Assembly: GCA_002450015.1 (NCBI GenBank)
Contig: DJYG01000027.1
Span: 1 to 14,944 of the forward strand
DNA length: 14,944 nucleotides
From: Cyanobacteria bacterium UBA6984
GTDB taxonomy: Bacteria > Cyanobacteriota > Vampirovibrionia > Gastranaerophilales > Gastranaerophilaceae
Direction: 5' to 3'
Under the pieces are notes generated by a model. The model was not told where the DNA came from. It saw only the letters and a list, made by a program, of their open reading frames with translations, and searched no databases. Made by a program: the position numbers and the translations under genes. Positions 5,405 to 13,413 of the stretch are shown piece by piece. Numbering within the stretch: position 1 is the stretch's first letter; each line of letters opens with the position of its first letter.

Positions 5405-7087
5405 ATGGATATAAAAAGTATTTTACCAAATTTGTCTATTCAAAAACAAAAAGTATCAAACAGTACACCTAAAACTAAGCCTATTCCTATGGATAGCGTT
5501 AGTTTCTCGACAAGCATAAAAGATAATGAACAAAAATTTATCAGTCTTCGTGATAAAATCGCTGATAAAATGAAAACTGTAACTAATGGTGTAGAAGAAG
5601 CAAGCTGGGACTTTTATACAAATAGCACTCCTGAAAATATGTATAAAATGAACACCGCTGAAGATAAGTTAAACGAATTTTATGACAATAAAGAAGTTTA
5701 TGCAGAATTAAAAGATATCAATGATAAAGGCGGCGTTGGAGAAAAACATCTAAAAAAACAATTAAGAACTCTAACAAGCGCATTTGGTGATGGTATTGAG
5801 TTTAAAGAGGAACTCAAAGCCATGAGTGAAAAAGAAAATGAAATATCTCAAAAATTAAATTCTTATCAAATGACTATTGATGGAAAACCTGTTTCAAAAG
5901 CAGAATTATCAAGAATTATGGAATCTGAAAAAAATCCTGAAATTCGTAAGAAAGCAGCTGATGCAAAAATTAAATCAGGAGATTTAATTGCAGATGATTT
6001 GGTTGAACTTGTAAAAATGAGAAATGATTTTGCAAAGAAAAAAGGTTATGACAACTATTTTGACTACAAAATCGCTGAAGATTATGATATTCAGCCAAAA
6101 GAACTTGATAAATTATTGGATGATGTTGCTAAAAATACAAAAAAATCAAACGACAAAGTAATGGCAGGTATGAAAAAAGAATTGTCAGAAGCTTTTGGTA
6201 TAAAACCTGAAGATTTAAGAAGCTATCACTTTGGATACCTCGCAGGAGAAGATCCTGAAAAAAAAGTTAATGACGTAATTACATCAAAAGAAGATGTTGT
6301 TGATATTTGTAAAAAAGCATATAAAGGAATGGGTTATGATATAGATAAATTACCTATTACACTGGACTTGTTCCCTCGTGAAAACAAAAATACACACGGG
6401 TTCTCATTCCCAATAGAAGCAGGTAAAGATGCAAGAATTTTAGCAAACTTAACTGATAATGCATCAAGTGTGGATACATTAATGCACGAACTTGGTCATT
6501 CAGTATTTACCGTAAAAACTGATTCTAAATTACCGTATATAGCACAAGATACAACAAGCACCATGACCGAAGCCGTTGCTATGATGATGGGTGATATGAT
6601 TAGAACAGAAGGTCTTGTCAAAGATAGAATTTCACCTGAAGTCAGTGAAAAATTTGAAAAATCTTTAGGTAAAGAAGAATCTACATTTGTCGGTCACAGT
6701 ATGGCAATAATTGATTTTGAACGTAATATGTATAAAAATCCTGACCAAGATTTGAAAAAATTATGGAAAGATATGAGTGTAAAATACAAAGGCAGAAGTG
6801 AACAAGATGAGGCTACAAACGAATGGGCAACAATTCCACACTTTTTATCTCATCCGGGATATTATCAAAACTACTTTAGAGCATCGTTAATTAAAGCTCA
6901 ACTGTATGACGCTTTAACACAAAAATTTGGTAAGTTGACAGAAAACAAGGATACTGCAAAATACCTAAATGAACATTTATTCAAATTTGGAGGTTCTAAA
7001 GACGACAACGAAATATTAACTGAAATCACAGGTAAAGAACTTAAAGCAGATTCATTCTGCAATAGAATAAATAAACTTGTTGAATAA
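5405..7087 (+). CDS. Zinc metallopeptidase of the M2/M3 group (ACE/oligopeptidase-like)
   Basis: This 560-residue gluzincin has HELGH at 361-365 and a third zinc ligand candidate Glu389 in TMTEAVAMM, 24 residues after the second His. That spacing equals the one in angiotensin-converting enzyme (M2). Near the C-terminus, HFLSHPGYYQNYFRASLIKAQLY (from H479) resembles the substrate-binding His/Tyr segment of ACE, HIPSSVPYIRYF. The N-terminal YTNSTPENMYKMN segment also fits M2/M3 helical peptidases. It should remove dipeptides from, or cut, short peptides. There is no signal peptide; residues 1-38 are a polar, low-complexity linker, so a cytoplasmic site is likely. The start has a good Shine-Dalgarno site (AAAGGA). 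It stands alone, with a strong terminator after it. M2 versus M3 cannot be settled by eye. Confidence 0.85.
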   Translation: MDIKSILPNLSIQKQKVSNSTPKTKPIPMDSVSFSTSIKDNEQKFISLRDKIADKMKTVTNGVEEASWDFYTNSTPENMYKMNTAEDKLNEFYDNKEVYAELKDINDKGGVGEKHLKKQLRTLTSAFGDGIEFKEELKAMSEKENEISQKLNSYQMTIDGKPVSKAELSRIMESEKNPEIRKKAADAKIKSGDLIADDLVELVKMRNDFAKKKGYDNYFDYKIAEDYDIQPKELDKLLDDVAKNTKKSNDKVMAGMKKELSEAFGIKPEDLRSYHFGYLAGEDPEKKVNDVITSKEDVVDICKKAYKGMGYDIDKLPITLDLFPRENKNTHGFSFPIEAGKDARILANLTDNASSVDTLMHELGHSVFTVKTDSKLPYIAQDTTSTMTEAVAMMMGDMIRTEGLVKDRISPEVSEKFEKSLGKEESTFVGHSMAIIDFERNMYKNPDQDLKKLWKDMSVKYKGRSEQDEATNEWATIPHFLSHPGYYQNYFRASLIKAQLYDALTQKFGKLTENKDTAKYLNEHLFKFGGSKDDNEILTEITGKELKADSFCNRINKLVE

Positions 7088-7090
7088 TTA

Positions 7091-7128
7091 ACAACAAATG
7101 CGAGATTAAAAAATCTCGCATTTGTTGT
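7091..7128 (+). terminator. Perfect 17-bp hairpin after the metallopeptidase
   Basis: ACAACAAATGCGAGATT (7091-7107) pairs perfectly with 7112-7128 around a 4-A loop. It begins 3 nt after the TAA. The following T run is short (GTTT), but the stem is very stable. Confidence 0.75.
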
Positions 7129-7142
7129 GTTTAGGCATATCA

Positions 7143-7180
7143 AAAAGGGCGCACTTGCAACATAAGCAAGACACCCTTTT
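7143..7180. terminator. Bidirectional terminator between convergent genes
   Basis: AAAAGGG (7143-7149) pairs with CCCTTTT (7174-7180), with an inner stem CTTGC/GCAAG (7154-7158 with 7166-7170). On the minus strand it ends in five T residues and serves the GGDEF gene that stops at 7206. On the plus strand it ends TTTTCTTTATTC. Confidence 0.7.
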
Positions 7181-7205
7181 CTTTATTCTATAACATGCTA
7201 AATTA

Positions 7206-8087
7206 TTAGAATTCTAAATTAATTTGAGAGAACTGAACAATTTTGTTTTTACCACGTTTTTTAGCATTGTACAATGCGTGTTCTGCATATCTGATAATTG
7301 TATTTGCATCTTCATCAACATTTTTTAAACAAGGGTAAGTTGAAATACCACCTGATACAGTGATAGGGTGTTTTTCATCCTCACCTGCAGGAATAAATTC
7401 CATTTTTTCGATATCACGTCTAAAACGTTCACCAAATAAGAAAGCATTGTCTTCAGAAGTGTTAGGAAGAATTACAATAAACTCTTCATCGCCATATCTT
7501 GTCAAAACATCTTCTTTTCTAATCATTTGTTTCAATTTGTCAGACATATTTCTTAAAAGAACATCGCCCCATTCATAGCCATACATATCATTTACAACTT
7601 TAAAGAAATCAATGTCAAATAACAAGCATGACAGTGGAGTTTTGTAACGTCTTGCACGTGAAATTTCAGCTTCTAAGCGTTCTTGCAAGTATTTTCTGTT
7701 ATGTAATCCTGTCAATTCGTCTGTTGTTGAAACTTCTTCTATTTTATCGTAAAATTCTTTAACTTTTAATAAAGAATTAATTCTAACTATTAAATTATCT
7801 TTATTAATAGGTGTTGAGATGTAATCATAGCTCAAAGCTCTGATTGTAACATCATTAATTGGCTCACCTACAAACAAAACAGGAACTTTAAATTTTGTAG
7901 TCATTAAAATATCTGTCAAGTTTGGAACATCTTCAATAATCAACATTGAAGGATTTAATAACAAATATTCTTTCAAATTATCAGACAATTCTACACGGAT
8001 TTGCAGTTCATCAATATTGTCCAAATGTTCGATAGTATCTTTAATATCAGACTGTTTTTTAGTTGTGTAAATAATAATATTTCTCAT
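7206..8087 (-). CDS. Receiver-like plus GGDEF protein with a divergent GDEEF signature
   Basis: This 293-residue protein has an N-terminal receiver-like domain (about 1-110) and a C-terminal GGDEF domain (about 120-290) of the diguanylate cyclase family, which makes c-di-GMP from two GTP. The GGDEF motif reads RYGDEEF (197-203), so the second Gly is replaced by Asp. FDIDFFKVVND (158-167, metal site) is intact, the usual GH before GD is GYEWGD, and an inhibitory-type RxxD (R190-D193) sits five residues before the motif. The receiver has E52-D53 where the phospho-Asp lies, but the conserved Lys-Pro is Thr92-Pro93, so normal phospho-signalling is doubtful. It may be an inactive c-di-GMP sensor or a weak enzyme. 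The start has AGGAG 6 nt upstream and its own promoter. Confidence 0.88.
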   Translation of the reverse strand: MRNIIIYTTKKQSDIKDTIEHLDNIDELQIRVELSDNLKEYLLLNPSMLIIEDVPNLTDILMTTKFKVPVLFVGEPINDVTIRALSYDYISTPINKDNLIVRINSLLKVKEFYDKIEEVSTTDELTGLHNRKYLQERLEAEISRARRYKTPLSCLLFDIDFFKVVNDMYGYEWGDVLLRNMSDKLKQMIRKEDVLTRYGDEEFIVILPNTSEDNAFLFGERFRRDIEKMEFIPAGEDEKHPITVSGGISTYPCLKNVDEDANTIIRYAEHALYNAKKRGKNKIVQFSQINLEF

Positions 8088-8110
8088 GTTTTCTCCTAAT
8101 ATCTAAGTTA

Positions 8111-8139
8111 ATTATAACAAAGAAATTTGTAAGTAGCAA
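8111..8139 (-). promoter_or_regulatory. Sigma70-type promoter of the GGDEF gene
   Basis: On the minus strand TTGCTA (8134-8139), 17-nt spacer, TATAAT (8111-8116) preceded by TGT. The leader carries AGGAG before ATG 8087. It lies in the 74-nt gap after yihY, so the GGDEF gene can be transcribed separately from the nrnA-yihY operon. Confidence 0.7.
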
Positions 8140-8161
8140 TAGCGCTTAACAAAACGTAAAA

Positions 8162-9016
8162 CTATTTGCAATTTGCGGTTATTTCAAGCCTGTTATATAC
8201 TTGTGAATTTATTTCTGCGCCAATAAGAATCAAAATTGAAGTATAGTATAACCAAACCATTAATACTGCAAAAGCCCCTATTGTTCCGTAAACAAAGTTA
8301 TATGTATGGAGGTTATTAATATATATAGAAAATCCCCAAGAACCAAGCAACCAACTAGAACAGAAAAAGAATGTTCCGGGTACAGTGCTTTTTAGTTTTA
8401 ACTTTTCCGAACCTTTCAAATCAGGTAATACGTAATACTGCAAAAATGCCAGTATATATAAAGCAACAAAAGCTACCGGCCAGCGCAAGAACATCCACAT
8501 TGAAGCAATATCTTCACCTAAATTCAAATAAGTTACGCAAAAATTAAGCAATATTTTACCAAAAATAATAAGGTTTATTGTTAAAAACAGCACTGCAGTA
8601 TTAACACACAGCATCAAAAATGCAACTGTTCTTGTATATATAAAGGAACGCGTTTCATCAATTTTGTAAGCTCTATTTAAACCTTTTGAAATTATAGCAA
8701 TCATATTTGTTGATAAAAAAAGAGTAATAACAAAACCTAAAATAGCCCAAAAACCACCCTTTGAGTAAAACATAACTTCTTTCATAACTGTATCTATAAG
8801 TCCCATTGTATCAACAGGCATTATAGAAGACATAAATGCAAAAACAGGACGCATGAATTCGTGCTTTCCGGCCCAACCGAATACACCTGTTAAAAAAAGC
8901 ATTAACGGAAATATTCCAAGGCAACACATATAGCTCATTTCTGAAGCCATACCAAAAAAATCATTATCTACGACCGATTTTATAAGTCGTTTTAAGTATA
9001 TTATTGATTTTTTCAT
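8162..9016 (-). CDS. YihY/BrkB-family inner-membrane protein
   Basis: This 284-residue membrane protein of the YihY/virulence factor BrkB family has six hydrophobic segments (roughly 22-47, 88-112, 128-155, 172-197, 210-232 and 240-266). The family hallmark YNFVYGTIGAFAVLMVWLYY, followed by GAEIN, is intact near the C-terminus. FFGMASEMSYMCCLGIFPLM is the usual N-terminal block. The biochemical role of the family is not established; older RNase BN assignments were withdrawn. Its ATG lies 2 nt after the nrnA stop, with AAGG upstream, so the two are co-transcribed and probably translationally coupled. Length and topology are normal. Confidence 0.9.
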   Translation of the reverse strand: MKKSIIYLKRLIKSVVDNDFFGMASEMSYMCCLGIFPLMLFLTGVFGWAGKHEFMRPVFAFMSSIMPVDTMGLIDTVMKEVMFYSKGGFWAILGFVITLFLSTNMIAIISKGLNRAYKIDETRSFIYTRTVAFLMLCVNTAVLFLTINLIIFGKILLNFCVTYLNLGEDIASMWMFLRWPVAFVALYILAFLQYYVLPDLKGSEKLKLKSTVPGTFFFCSSWLLGSWGFSIYINNLHTYNFVYGTIGAFAVLMVWLYYTSILILIGAEINSQVYNRLEITANCK

Positions 9017-9018
9017 TA

Positions 9019-9984
9019 TTACAAACCTTGTTTTTTTATTTCAGCTATAAGTTTTTCTGCACAGGACTCTGAAGAACCTTTTATAACACAACCTGCTGCA
9101 AATTTATGCCCGCCACCGTTAAATACTGATGTAACTTCAGATACATCAATATTTTTACTTCGCATTGATACTTTAAATGTTTTATTATCAATTTCTTTTA
9201 ACAAAAACGCAACTTCTGTTGAATCCATTATTTTTAGTTTTTCAACAAGACCTTCCGTTAAATCATCTTCGCTTTCATATTTTTCAATGTCTTTTTTGTA
9301 AACAATTATATATGCAATTTTATCATTGTCTATAAATTTTGCTTTGTTTAAGCAATGAGCTTGAAACATAACAAAATTTTTTGATTTCATTTCATAACAA
9401 TTTTTATAAATCCATTGAGGTTTAGCACCAAATTCAACCAGTTTTGAAGCTATTTTTAATGATACGGCACTTGTATTATCATGTCTAAATCCGCCTGTAT
9501 CAGTTAGTATTGCGGCATACAAAGCTTCTGCTATTTTTTCATTAAATTTCCAGTTATTATCTTCTGCCAATCTAAACAACACTTCTCCTGTTGAACTTGC
9601 TTCACTTTCGACAAATCTAATATCCGAGCTGTAATTATTTGTTTTATGGTGATCTATTACAGCTTTAATTTTTGCTTTTTCAAAGAAGACTTTTGCATCA
9701 CAAATTCTATCTAATGCAGCAACATCAACAAGTATAACAAGATCATATACCATAGAATTGTCAAATTTTGACAAATGCTTTGCATCTTTTAGTCCATCCA
9801 TAAATTCGTACATTTTAGGAATTTTTGATATAACCATCATTTCAGGTTTCTTTTTATAATTTAAGTATATCAAATCTCTTAATGCAAGCATTGAACCTAA
9901 TGTATCACCATCCGGATTCAAGTGTGATATGATTAATATATTTTTTGAAGATTTTATGCTATCATCTAGTTTTAAGTATTCCAT
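9019..9984 (-). CDS. nrnA: Bifunctional oligoribonuclease/pAp phosphatase NrnA (DHH family)
   Basis: This 321-residue DHH-DHHA1 protein degrades very short RNAs and dephosphorylates 3'-phosphoadenosine 5'-phosphate in the cytoplasm. Motifs in order: SHLNPDGDTLGS (20-31), LVDVAALDRI, VIDHHKTN (the DHH motif), LTDTGGFRHDNTS, and the DHHA1 nucleic-acid site GGGHKFAAGC near residue 290. All metal ligands expected for the family are present. It is the first gene of a two-gene operon with yihY. The start ATG 9984 has no Shine-Dalgarno site; TGT-TATAAT ends 6 nt upstream, giving a predicted leaderless mRNA. It diverges from the dciA-like gene across 39 bp. NrnA-type enzymes can also act on pGpG, so a link with the nearby GGDEF protein is conceivable. 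Confidence 0.93.
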   Translation of the reverse strand: MEYLKLDDSIKSSKNILIISHLNPDGDTLGSMLALRDLIYLNYKKKPEMMVISKIPKMYEFMDGLKDAKHLSKFDNSMVYDLVILVDVAALDRICDAKVFFEKAKIKAVIDHHKTNNYSSDIRFVESEASSTGEVLFRLAEDNNWKFNEKIAEALYAAILTDTGGFRHDNTSAVSLKIASKLVEFGAKPQWIYKNCYEMKSKNFVMFQAHCLNKAKFIDNDKIAYIIVYKKDIEKYESEDDLTEGLVEKLKIMDSTEVAFLLKEIDNKTFKVSMRSKNIDVSEVTSVFNGGGHKFAAGCVIKGSSESCAEKLIAEIKKQGL

Positions 9985-9990
9985 TTCTTG

Positions 9991-9996
9991 ATTATA
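9991..9996 (-). promoter_or_regulatory. Extended -10 box of nrnA (leaderless layout)
   Basis: On the minus strand TGT-TATAAT is followed by CAAGAA and ATG 9984. The -35 region is weak, consistent with an extended -10 promoter. It lies in the 39-bp divergent gap with the dciA-like gene. Confidence 0.6.
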
Positions 9997-10023
9997 ACAT
10001 AAAAAAATAAATTTAGGCTATCT

Positions 10024-10365
10024 ATGACAAAAAAGGTACTATACACAGATTTTGAAGGCATTGGTGATGTCCTTGAAAAAATATTAGAAGATAAAAATTT
10101 TAAAAAGGCAATAACCAGAAGTAACCTTTTTAAATTTTGGAAAAAAGTTGTTGGCGAAAAATTTCAAGATAAGTCAAAACCTTATTCAATGACAAGTAAT
10201 TCCGTTATGGTAATAGCTTGCAAAAGTTCCGTTGTAGCCCAAGAGTTAATGCTTAGAAAAAATAAAATTATGAAAGATTTTGAACCTTATTTAAAATCTT
10301 TAAAAATAAACGTTAAAGATCTCCGTTTTGACGTTAAAAGATGGGTTCAAGATAATGATATTTAA
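10024..10365 (+). CDS. dciA: DUF721/DciA-like protein, probable replicative helicase operator
   Basis: This 113-residue protein matches the DUF721 (DciA) pattern: an N-terminal helix GDVLEKILEDKNF, FWKKVVGEKFQDKSKPYSM, the strand block NSVMVIACKSSVVAQELMLRKNKIM, and a C-terminal DLRFDVK strand. DciA-type proteins load or activate the replicative helicase DnaB in bacteria that lack DnaC/DnaI. The residues are typical, with no extra C-terminal region. The start ATG 10024 has only AGG 6 nt upstream, and I see no clean promoter in the 39-bp divergent gap. The gene symbol is by family; some DUF721 proteins are untested. Confidence 0.75.
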   Translation: MTKKVLYTDFEGIGDVLEKILEDKNFKKAITRSNLFKFWKKVVGEKFQDKSKPYSMTSNSVMVIACKSSVVAQELMLRKNKIMKDFEPYLKSLKINVKDLRFDVKRWVQDNDI

Positions 10366-10379
10366 AACAACAAAATAGC

Positions 10380-10408
10380 TTGTATTTATAATTGCACTGA
10401 TATATAAT
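10380..10408 (+). promoter_or_regulatory. Promoter with leaderless start for the membrane protein at 10415
   Basis: TTGTAT (10380-10385), 17-nt spacer, TATAAT (10403-10408), then 6 nt and ATG 10415. Both boxes and the spacing are good. Confidence 0.65.
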
Positions 10409-10414
10409 TAGTTC

Positions 10415-10678
10415 ATGAATATCATTGAAAAAATTTTATTATCAATTCTTGCTATAATTGTTATTGTGAGCTTTATAATACAAATAATAGATATACGTAC
10501 TATAGCAGTTCAGGATTTTACTATTATATGGTTTATTTTACTTAATGTAGTATTTTTGATTATTTTTTACTACTTTATTAAAAAATCAAAAAATAATTTA
10601 AAAAAACAATTTTTTATTATATTTCTTGGAATGATTCTATATGTTATAATTTTATTTTTAGTTGATGAATTTTTATAA
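10415..10678 (+). CDS. Small three-helix membrane protein, unknown function
   Basis: This 87-residue protein has three hydrophobic segments (about 5-27, 36-56 and 66-87) and a basic loop KKSKNNLKKQ at about 57-66 that should face the cytoplasm. I recognise no family. A well-formed promoter gives a leaderless start at this ATG, which supports a real gene. It follows dciA by 49 nt. Its stop is a few bases before a hairpin that terminates the opposing gene. Confidence 0.6.
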   Translation: MNIIEKILLSILAIIVIVSFIIQIIDIRTIAVQDFTIIWFILLNVVFLIIFYYFIKKSKNNLKKQFFIIFLGMILYVIILFLVDEFL

Positions 10679-10680
10679 TA

Positions 10681-10706
10681 AAAAAAAGCCGCTTAAACAA
10701 GCGGCT
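10681..10706 (-). terminator. Intrinsic terminator of the 10747-11112 gene
   Basis: AGCCGCTT/AAGCGGCT (10687-10694 with 10699-10706) has a 4-nt loop. On the minus strand it is followed by an unbroken run of T residues (A run 10681-10687 on the plus strand). The plus-strand side lacks a T run, so it acts mainly for the minus-strand gene. Confidence 0.85.
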
Positions 10707-10746
10707 GTAAATTTGGTTTTTGGTTTTGGTTATTTTTGGTTTGGTT

Positions 10747-11112
10747 TTATTTAGAAACTTTTTTAAACAAATCAGACATTCCATTTTTAGCACTAGCCAT
10801 TAAATTTCCTGCTTTTTCTGTCCAATTTGTATTTTTAACTGTGTTAAATAAATTTTTACCTTTTTTAATTCCGAAGAATGCAAGCGTACCAACAATTGCA
10901 ACTGTTGCAACTTTTTTCAATAGGTTAGTATCAGTTAATTTTGATTTTGCTTTTGATGCAAAACTATCAGCCTTAGGTTGAGCTTGCATAGTTGTACCAC
11001 CCAACATTGGAGGAAAATTAACTCCGCCTGCGTTAGAATTAAGATAAGCAGCTGCATCAAAATCAAGAACACCGCCTGTCATTAAATAATCCAACGAATG
11101 TGGTAATGTCAT
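10747..11112 (-). CDS. Small protein with one membrane segment, unknown function
   Basis: This 121-residue protein has a polar N-terminal part rich in Gly/Asn/Asp (MTLPHSLDYLMTGG, then AAYLNSNAGG), a basic Lys/Ser region, one hydrophobic segment VATVAIVGTLAFFGI near 68-82, and a basic amphipathic C-terminus with repeated Lys. I recognise no family; a similar style of small N-terminally polar protein is seen in this lineage. ATG 11112 is the first in-frame start after a TAG two codons upstream. AGGAG lies 13 nt upstream, which is rather far, while AGG lies 3 nt upstream; TGT-TAGTAT (11131-11136) is the likely -10. A terminator follows, after a 40-nt 3' region with no G on the coding strand. 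Confidence 0.65.
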   Translation of the reverse strand: MTLPHSLDYLMTGGVLDFDAAAYLNSNAGGVNFPPMLGGTTMQAQPKADSFASKAKSKLTDTNLLKKVATVAIVGTLAFFGIKKGKNLFNTVKNTNWTEKAGNLMASAKNGMSDLFKKVSK

Positions 11113-11196
11113 AACCTAACCTGAACTCCTATACTAACATTGATATAAAGTTTTTTTTTACAAAAAAATTGCTTAAATATTTTTTATTTGTTAAAT

Positions 11197-11202
11197 TATA
11201 TT
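11197..11202 (+). promoter_or_regulatory. -10 box setting the start of the glycosyltransferase
   Basis: TATATT is followed by 5 nt and ATG 11208. The alternative TTG start at 11169 lies upstream of this box. The -35 is unclear. Confidence 0.4.
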
Positions 11203-11207
11203 ACATA

Positions 11208-12860
11208 ATGATTAAATTTTTTAAAAATCATAAATATCTTATCGGAATAATATTTTTATCTATATTAGCAGTATTATTAACTTTTAGACATAATATAGGA
11301 TTGATTATTGATTGTGGAAGGGAAGCATACTATCCGCAAGAAATTTTAAACGGGAAACTTTTATACAGAGATTTATTTAATATTTACGGTCCTTTTGCAT
11401 ATTTATTTAATGCTTTATTATATAAATTTTTTGGCGTGAATTTAAATGTATTATGTTTGTTCGGAAGCTTTTGCGCAATAGGTATAATTTGCGGAATATT
11501 TTTAATTGCAAAATATTTCATGAATGAAAAATTTGCATTTTATATAAGTTTTTTTTCGATTATTGTTGGAATAGTCCCGGTACACGTATTTAATTATGCA
11601 TTTCCTTACGCTTTTTCAATGACATACGGACTATGTGCCTTTATATTTTCTCTGTTATCATTAATATACTTTATCAACACAAATTCAAAACTATTTCTAT
11701 ATACAAGCTTATTTTTAGCAGGGATTTCTATATCTTGCAAGTATGAATTTTTGCCATACATATTAATATATATTCCTGTATTTTATAGACTAAAAATTGA
11801 TTTTTACTCAATAACAAAAGGTTTATTAACCTTTGGAATAGTTCCTGAAATAATATTCGCATTTTTATTTGCGAAAGGTTTAAGCATTCAAGATTTGACA
11901 AATACAATTAACATTATTGCCAATATGTCAAACACTCAAACGCTTAAATATTTTTACATGCATTCCGGAATTTTCTTTCACAAGCAATCATTATTTGCAT
12001 TAGCATTCACATTTTTAGCTTTGTTTATACCATTTTTTGTTTACATGATACCGATATTATACAAAAATAAAATTAAAAGTCCTATTTTAGGTTTAATTGC
12101 AACTTATACAGGTATTTGCTTAATGATTTTATTCAAAAACGGCTCTGCATACGATGTATTTATGCCTATGGCTATTGTCTTATTTTTATTGGCAATATTT
12201 AATTATAAGAAGTTAATTAACAATTTAACATTGTTTGTATTGATTGGCAGCGTAATTTTAATAAGCATAAAAGTCTTTTGGGGAATACTTTTAAATTCAT
12301 ACGGAATATTCTCGTTACCATTAATAATTTTATCGATTGCAGTATTATTTAAAGACAAATTTACAGAAAAAGAATGGGATTATATAAGTTTTTACATGCT
12401 TATTTTGAGCGTTATAATCGGATTTACGCTAATTAGATTTGTTCAAACAAAACAAACAATAATTTCAACCCCTAAAGGTAAAATATATGTTGAAAAAAAA
12501 TATGAAACAACAGTTGAGTTACTAAAGTTTATAGAAAACAATACTAAAAAATCAGATAAAATTATAATCTATCCTGAGGGCATGATGATTAATTTCCTTA
12601 GCGACAGAAAAACCGATGATTTTTATAATTCATTTCTGCCATTATATGAGGAAACTTTTGGTGTTGAAACATACATAAAACATTTTGAAAAAAACATGCC
12701 GGAATATATTATTTTTAATTCTTGGAACTCCTCAGACTACTACTTTAGTATAATATGTGAAGATTACGGATTTGATTTTTGTAAATTTGTCAAAAATAAT
12801 TATACCGAAAAAATTAAGCTATCAGGCGATTTTAGCTATGTTGTTTTCAAAAGAAAATAA
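11208..12860 (+). CDS. GT-C fold membrane glycosyltransferase (PMT_2/ArnT-like)
   Basis: This 550-residue polytopic protein (start at ATG 11208, MIKFFKNHKYLIG) has about 11-12 hydrophobic segments up to residue 410 and a soluble C-terminal domain of about 150 residues. The first periplasmic loop has the GT-C signature: IIDCGREAYYP with acidic Asp35, then EILNGKLLYRDLFNIYGPFAY, matching the D...Y..Q.ll.G..pYrDf...gP.. pattern of PMT_2 transferases. Such enzymes move a sugar from a polyprenyl-phosphate carrier to a lipid, glycan or protein outside the membrane. Acceptor and sugar cannot be told from sequence. It is a single gene with no glycan cluster in the window. A TTG start 13 codons upstream is possible but lies ahead of the -10 box. 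Confidence 0.8.
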   Translation: MIKFFKNHKYLIGIIFLSILAVLLTFRHNIGLIIDCGREAYYPQEILNGKLLYRDLFNIYGPFAYLFNALLYKFFGVNLNVLCLFGSFCAIGIICGIFLIAKYFMNEKFAFYISFFSIIVGIVPVHVFNYAFPYAFSMTYGLCAFIFSLLSLIYFINTNSKLFLYTSLFLAGISISCKYEFLPYILIYIPVFYRLKIDFYSITKGLLTFGIVPEIIFAFLFAKGLSIQDLTNTINIIANMSNTQTLKYFYMHSGIFFHKQSLFALAFTFLALFIPFFVYMIPILYKNKIKSPILGLIATYTGICLMILFKNGSAYDVFMPMAIVLFLLAIFNYKKLINNLTLFVLIGSVILISIKVFWGILLNSYGIFSLPLIILSIAVLFKDKFTEKEWDYISFYMLILSVIIGFTLIRFVQTKQTIISTPKGKIYVEKKYETTVELLKFIENNTKKSDKIIIYPEGMMINFLSDRKTDDFYNSFLPLYEETFGVETYIKHFEKNMPEYIIFNSWNSSDYYFSIICEDYGFDFCKFVKNNYTEKIKLSGDFSYVVFKRK

Positions 12861-12866
12861 AACCCC

Positions 12867-12895
12867 TTGACGACTATTGTAAATAATTGTAAACT
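12867..12895 (+). promoter_or_regulatory. Sigma70-type promoter of the 105-residue protein
   Basis: TTGACG (12867-12872), 17-nt spacer, TAAACT (12890-12895). It yields a leader of about 80 nt that ends with AAAAGGG 8 nt before ATG 12982. The leader has no clear structured motif. Confidence 0.55.
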
Positions 12896-12981
12896 TTTTA
12901 TGACTTTTATCATAAATCATTAAACTTTTAATACGAAATGACCGATATAAAACATGTCGAAAGTCGAAAAGGGTAGAAAAT

Positions 12982-13299
12982 ATGGCTGATATGTTAAATC
13001 AAAATTTGAATAACAGTTCATTGAATAACGGCGGAAACAATTTGCGTCCTGCAAAACCTTTCGGCTTGAATGTTAAAGTTCCTGAAAGAACAATTCAACA
13101 AATAAGTGAAACTGTTAAATCTAATGCAGCATCTGGTGTTTCAAATATATTCAGTTACTTAGCTAAGAATGAAAATGTATTTGACGGAACTGTTGCAAAA
13201 CAATTAGACAACTTATTTGTACAAGATTTCAATACAAAACAAATCCTAAAAAATGCTGAAACCGTAGAAAATAAAGCAACATTTGTAATGGATATGTAA
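12982..13299 (+). CDS. Conserved-looking soluble protein, unknown function
   Basis: This 105-residue hydrophilic protein has an Asn-rich N-terminus (residues 5-22, many Asn and Leu), then a block KPFGLNVKVPERTIQQISE and a helical segment ending NVFDGTVAKQLDNLF. There is no signal peptide or membrane segment. I recognise no family. Its own promoter, a good Shine-Dalgarno site and a strong terminator make it a well-defined single-gene unit that is probably well expressed. Asn-rich low-complexity starts are common in this lineage. Confidence 0.75.
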   Translation: MADMLNQNLNNSSLNNGGNNLRPAKPFGLNVKVPERTIQQISETVKSNAASGVSNIFSYLAKNENVFDGTVAKQLDNLFVQDFNTKQILKNAETVENKATFVMDM

Positions 13300-13355
13300 T
13301 CAAGTTTTAAAAAATTTCCTTATTCCTTATTCCCTATTATTATTTTTATTTAAAG

Positions 13356-13378
13356 CCTGACATTGAGTCAGGTTTTTT
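13356..13378 (+). terminator. Intrinsic terminator of the 105-residue protein gene
   Basis: CCTGAC/GTCAGG (13356-13361 with 13367-13372), loop ATTGA, followed by six T residues. A pyrimidine-rich direct repeat (TTCCTTA, 13316-13335) lies between stop and hairpin. It is also the boundary with the convergent gene at 13414. Confidence 0.85.
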
Positions 13379-13413
13379 ATTATTTTGAAAAAGCAATAAA
13401 ATATATTATAAAC

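Noticed and set aside
7091..7180. Riboswitch or small RNA between convergent genes
   Set aside because: Both structures are explained as terminators, one per gene, and no conserved RNA motif was recognised.
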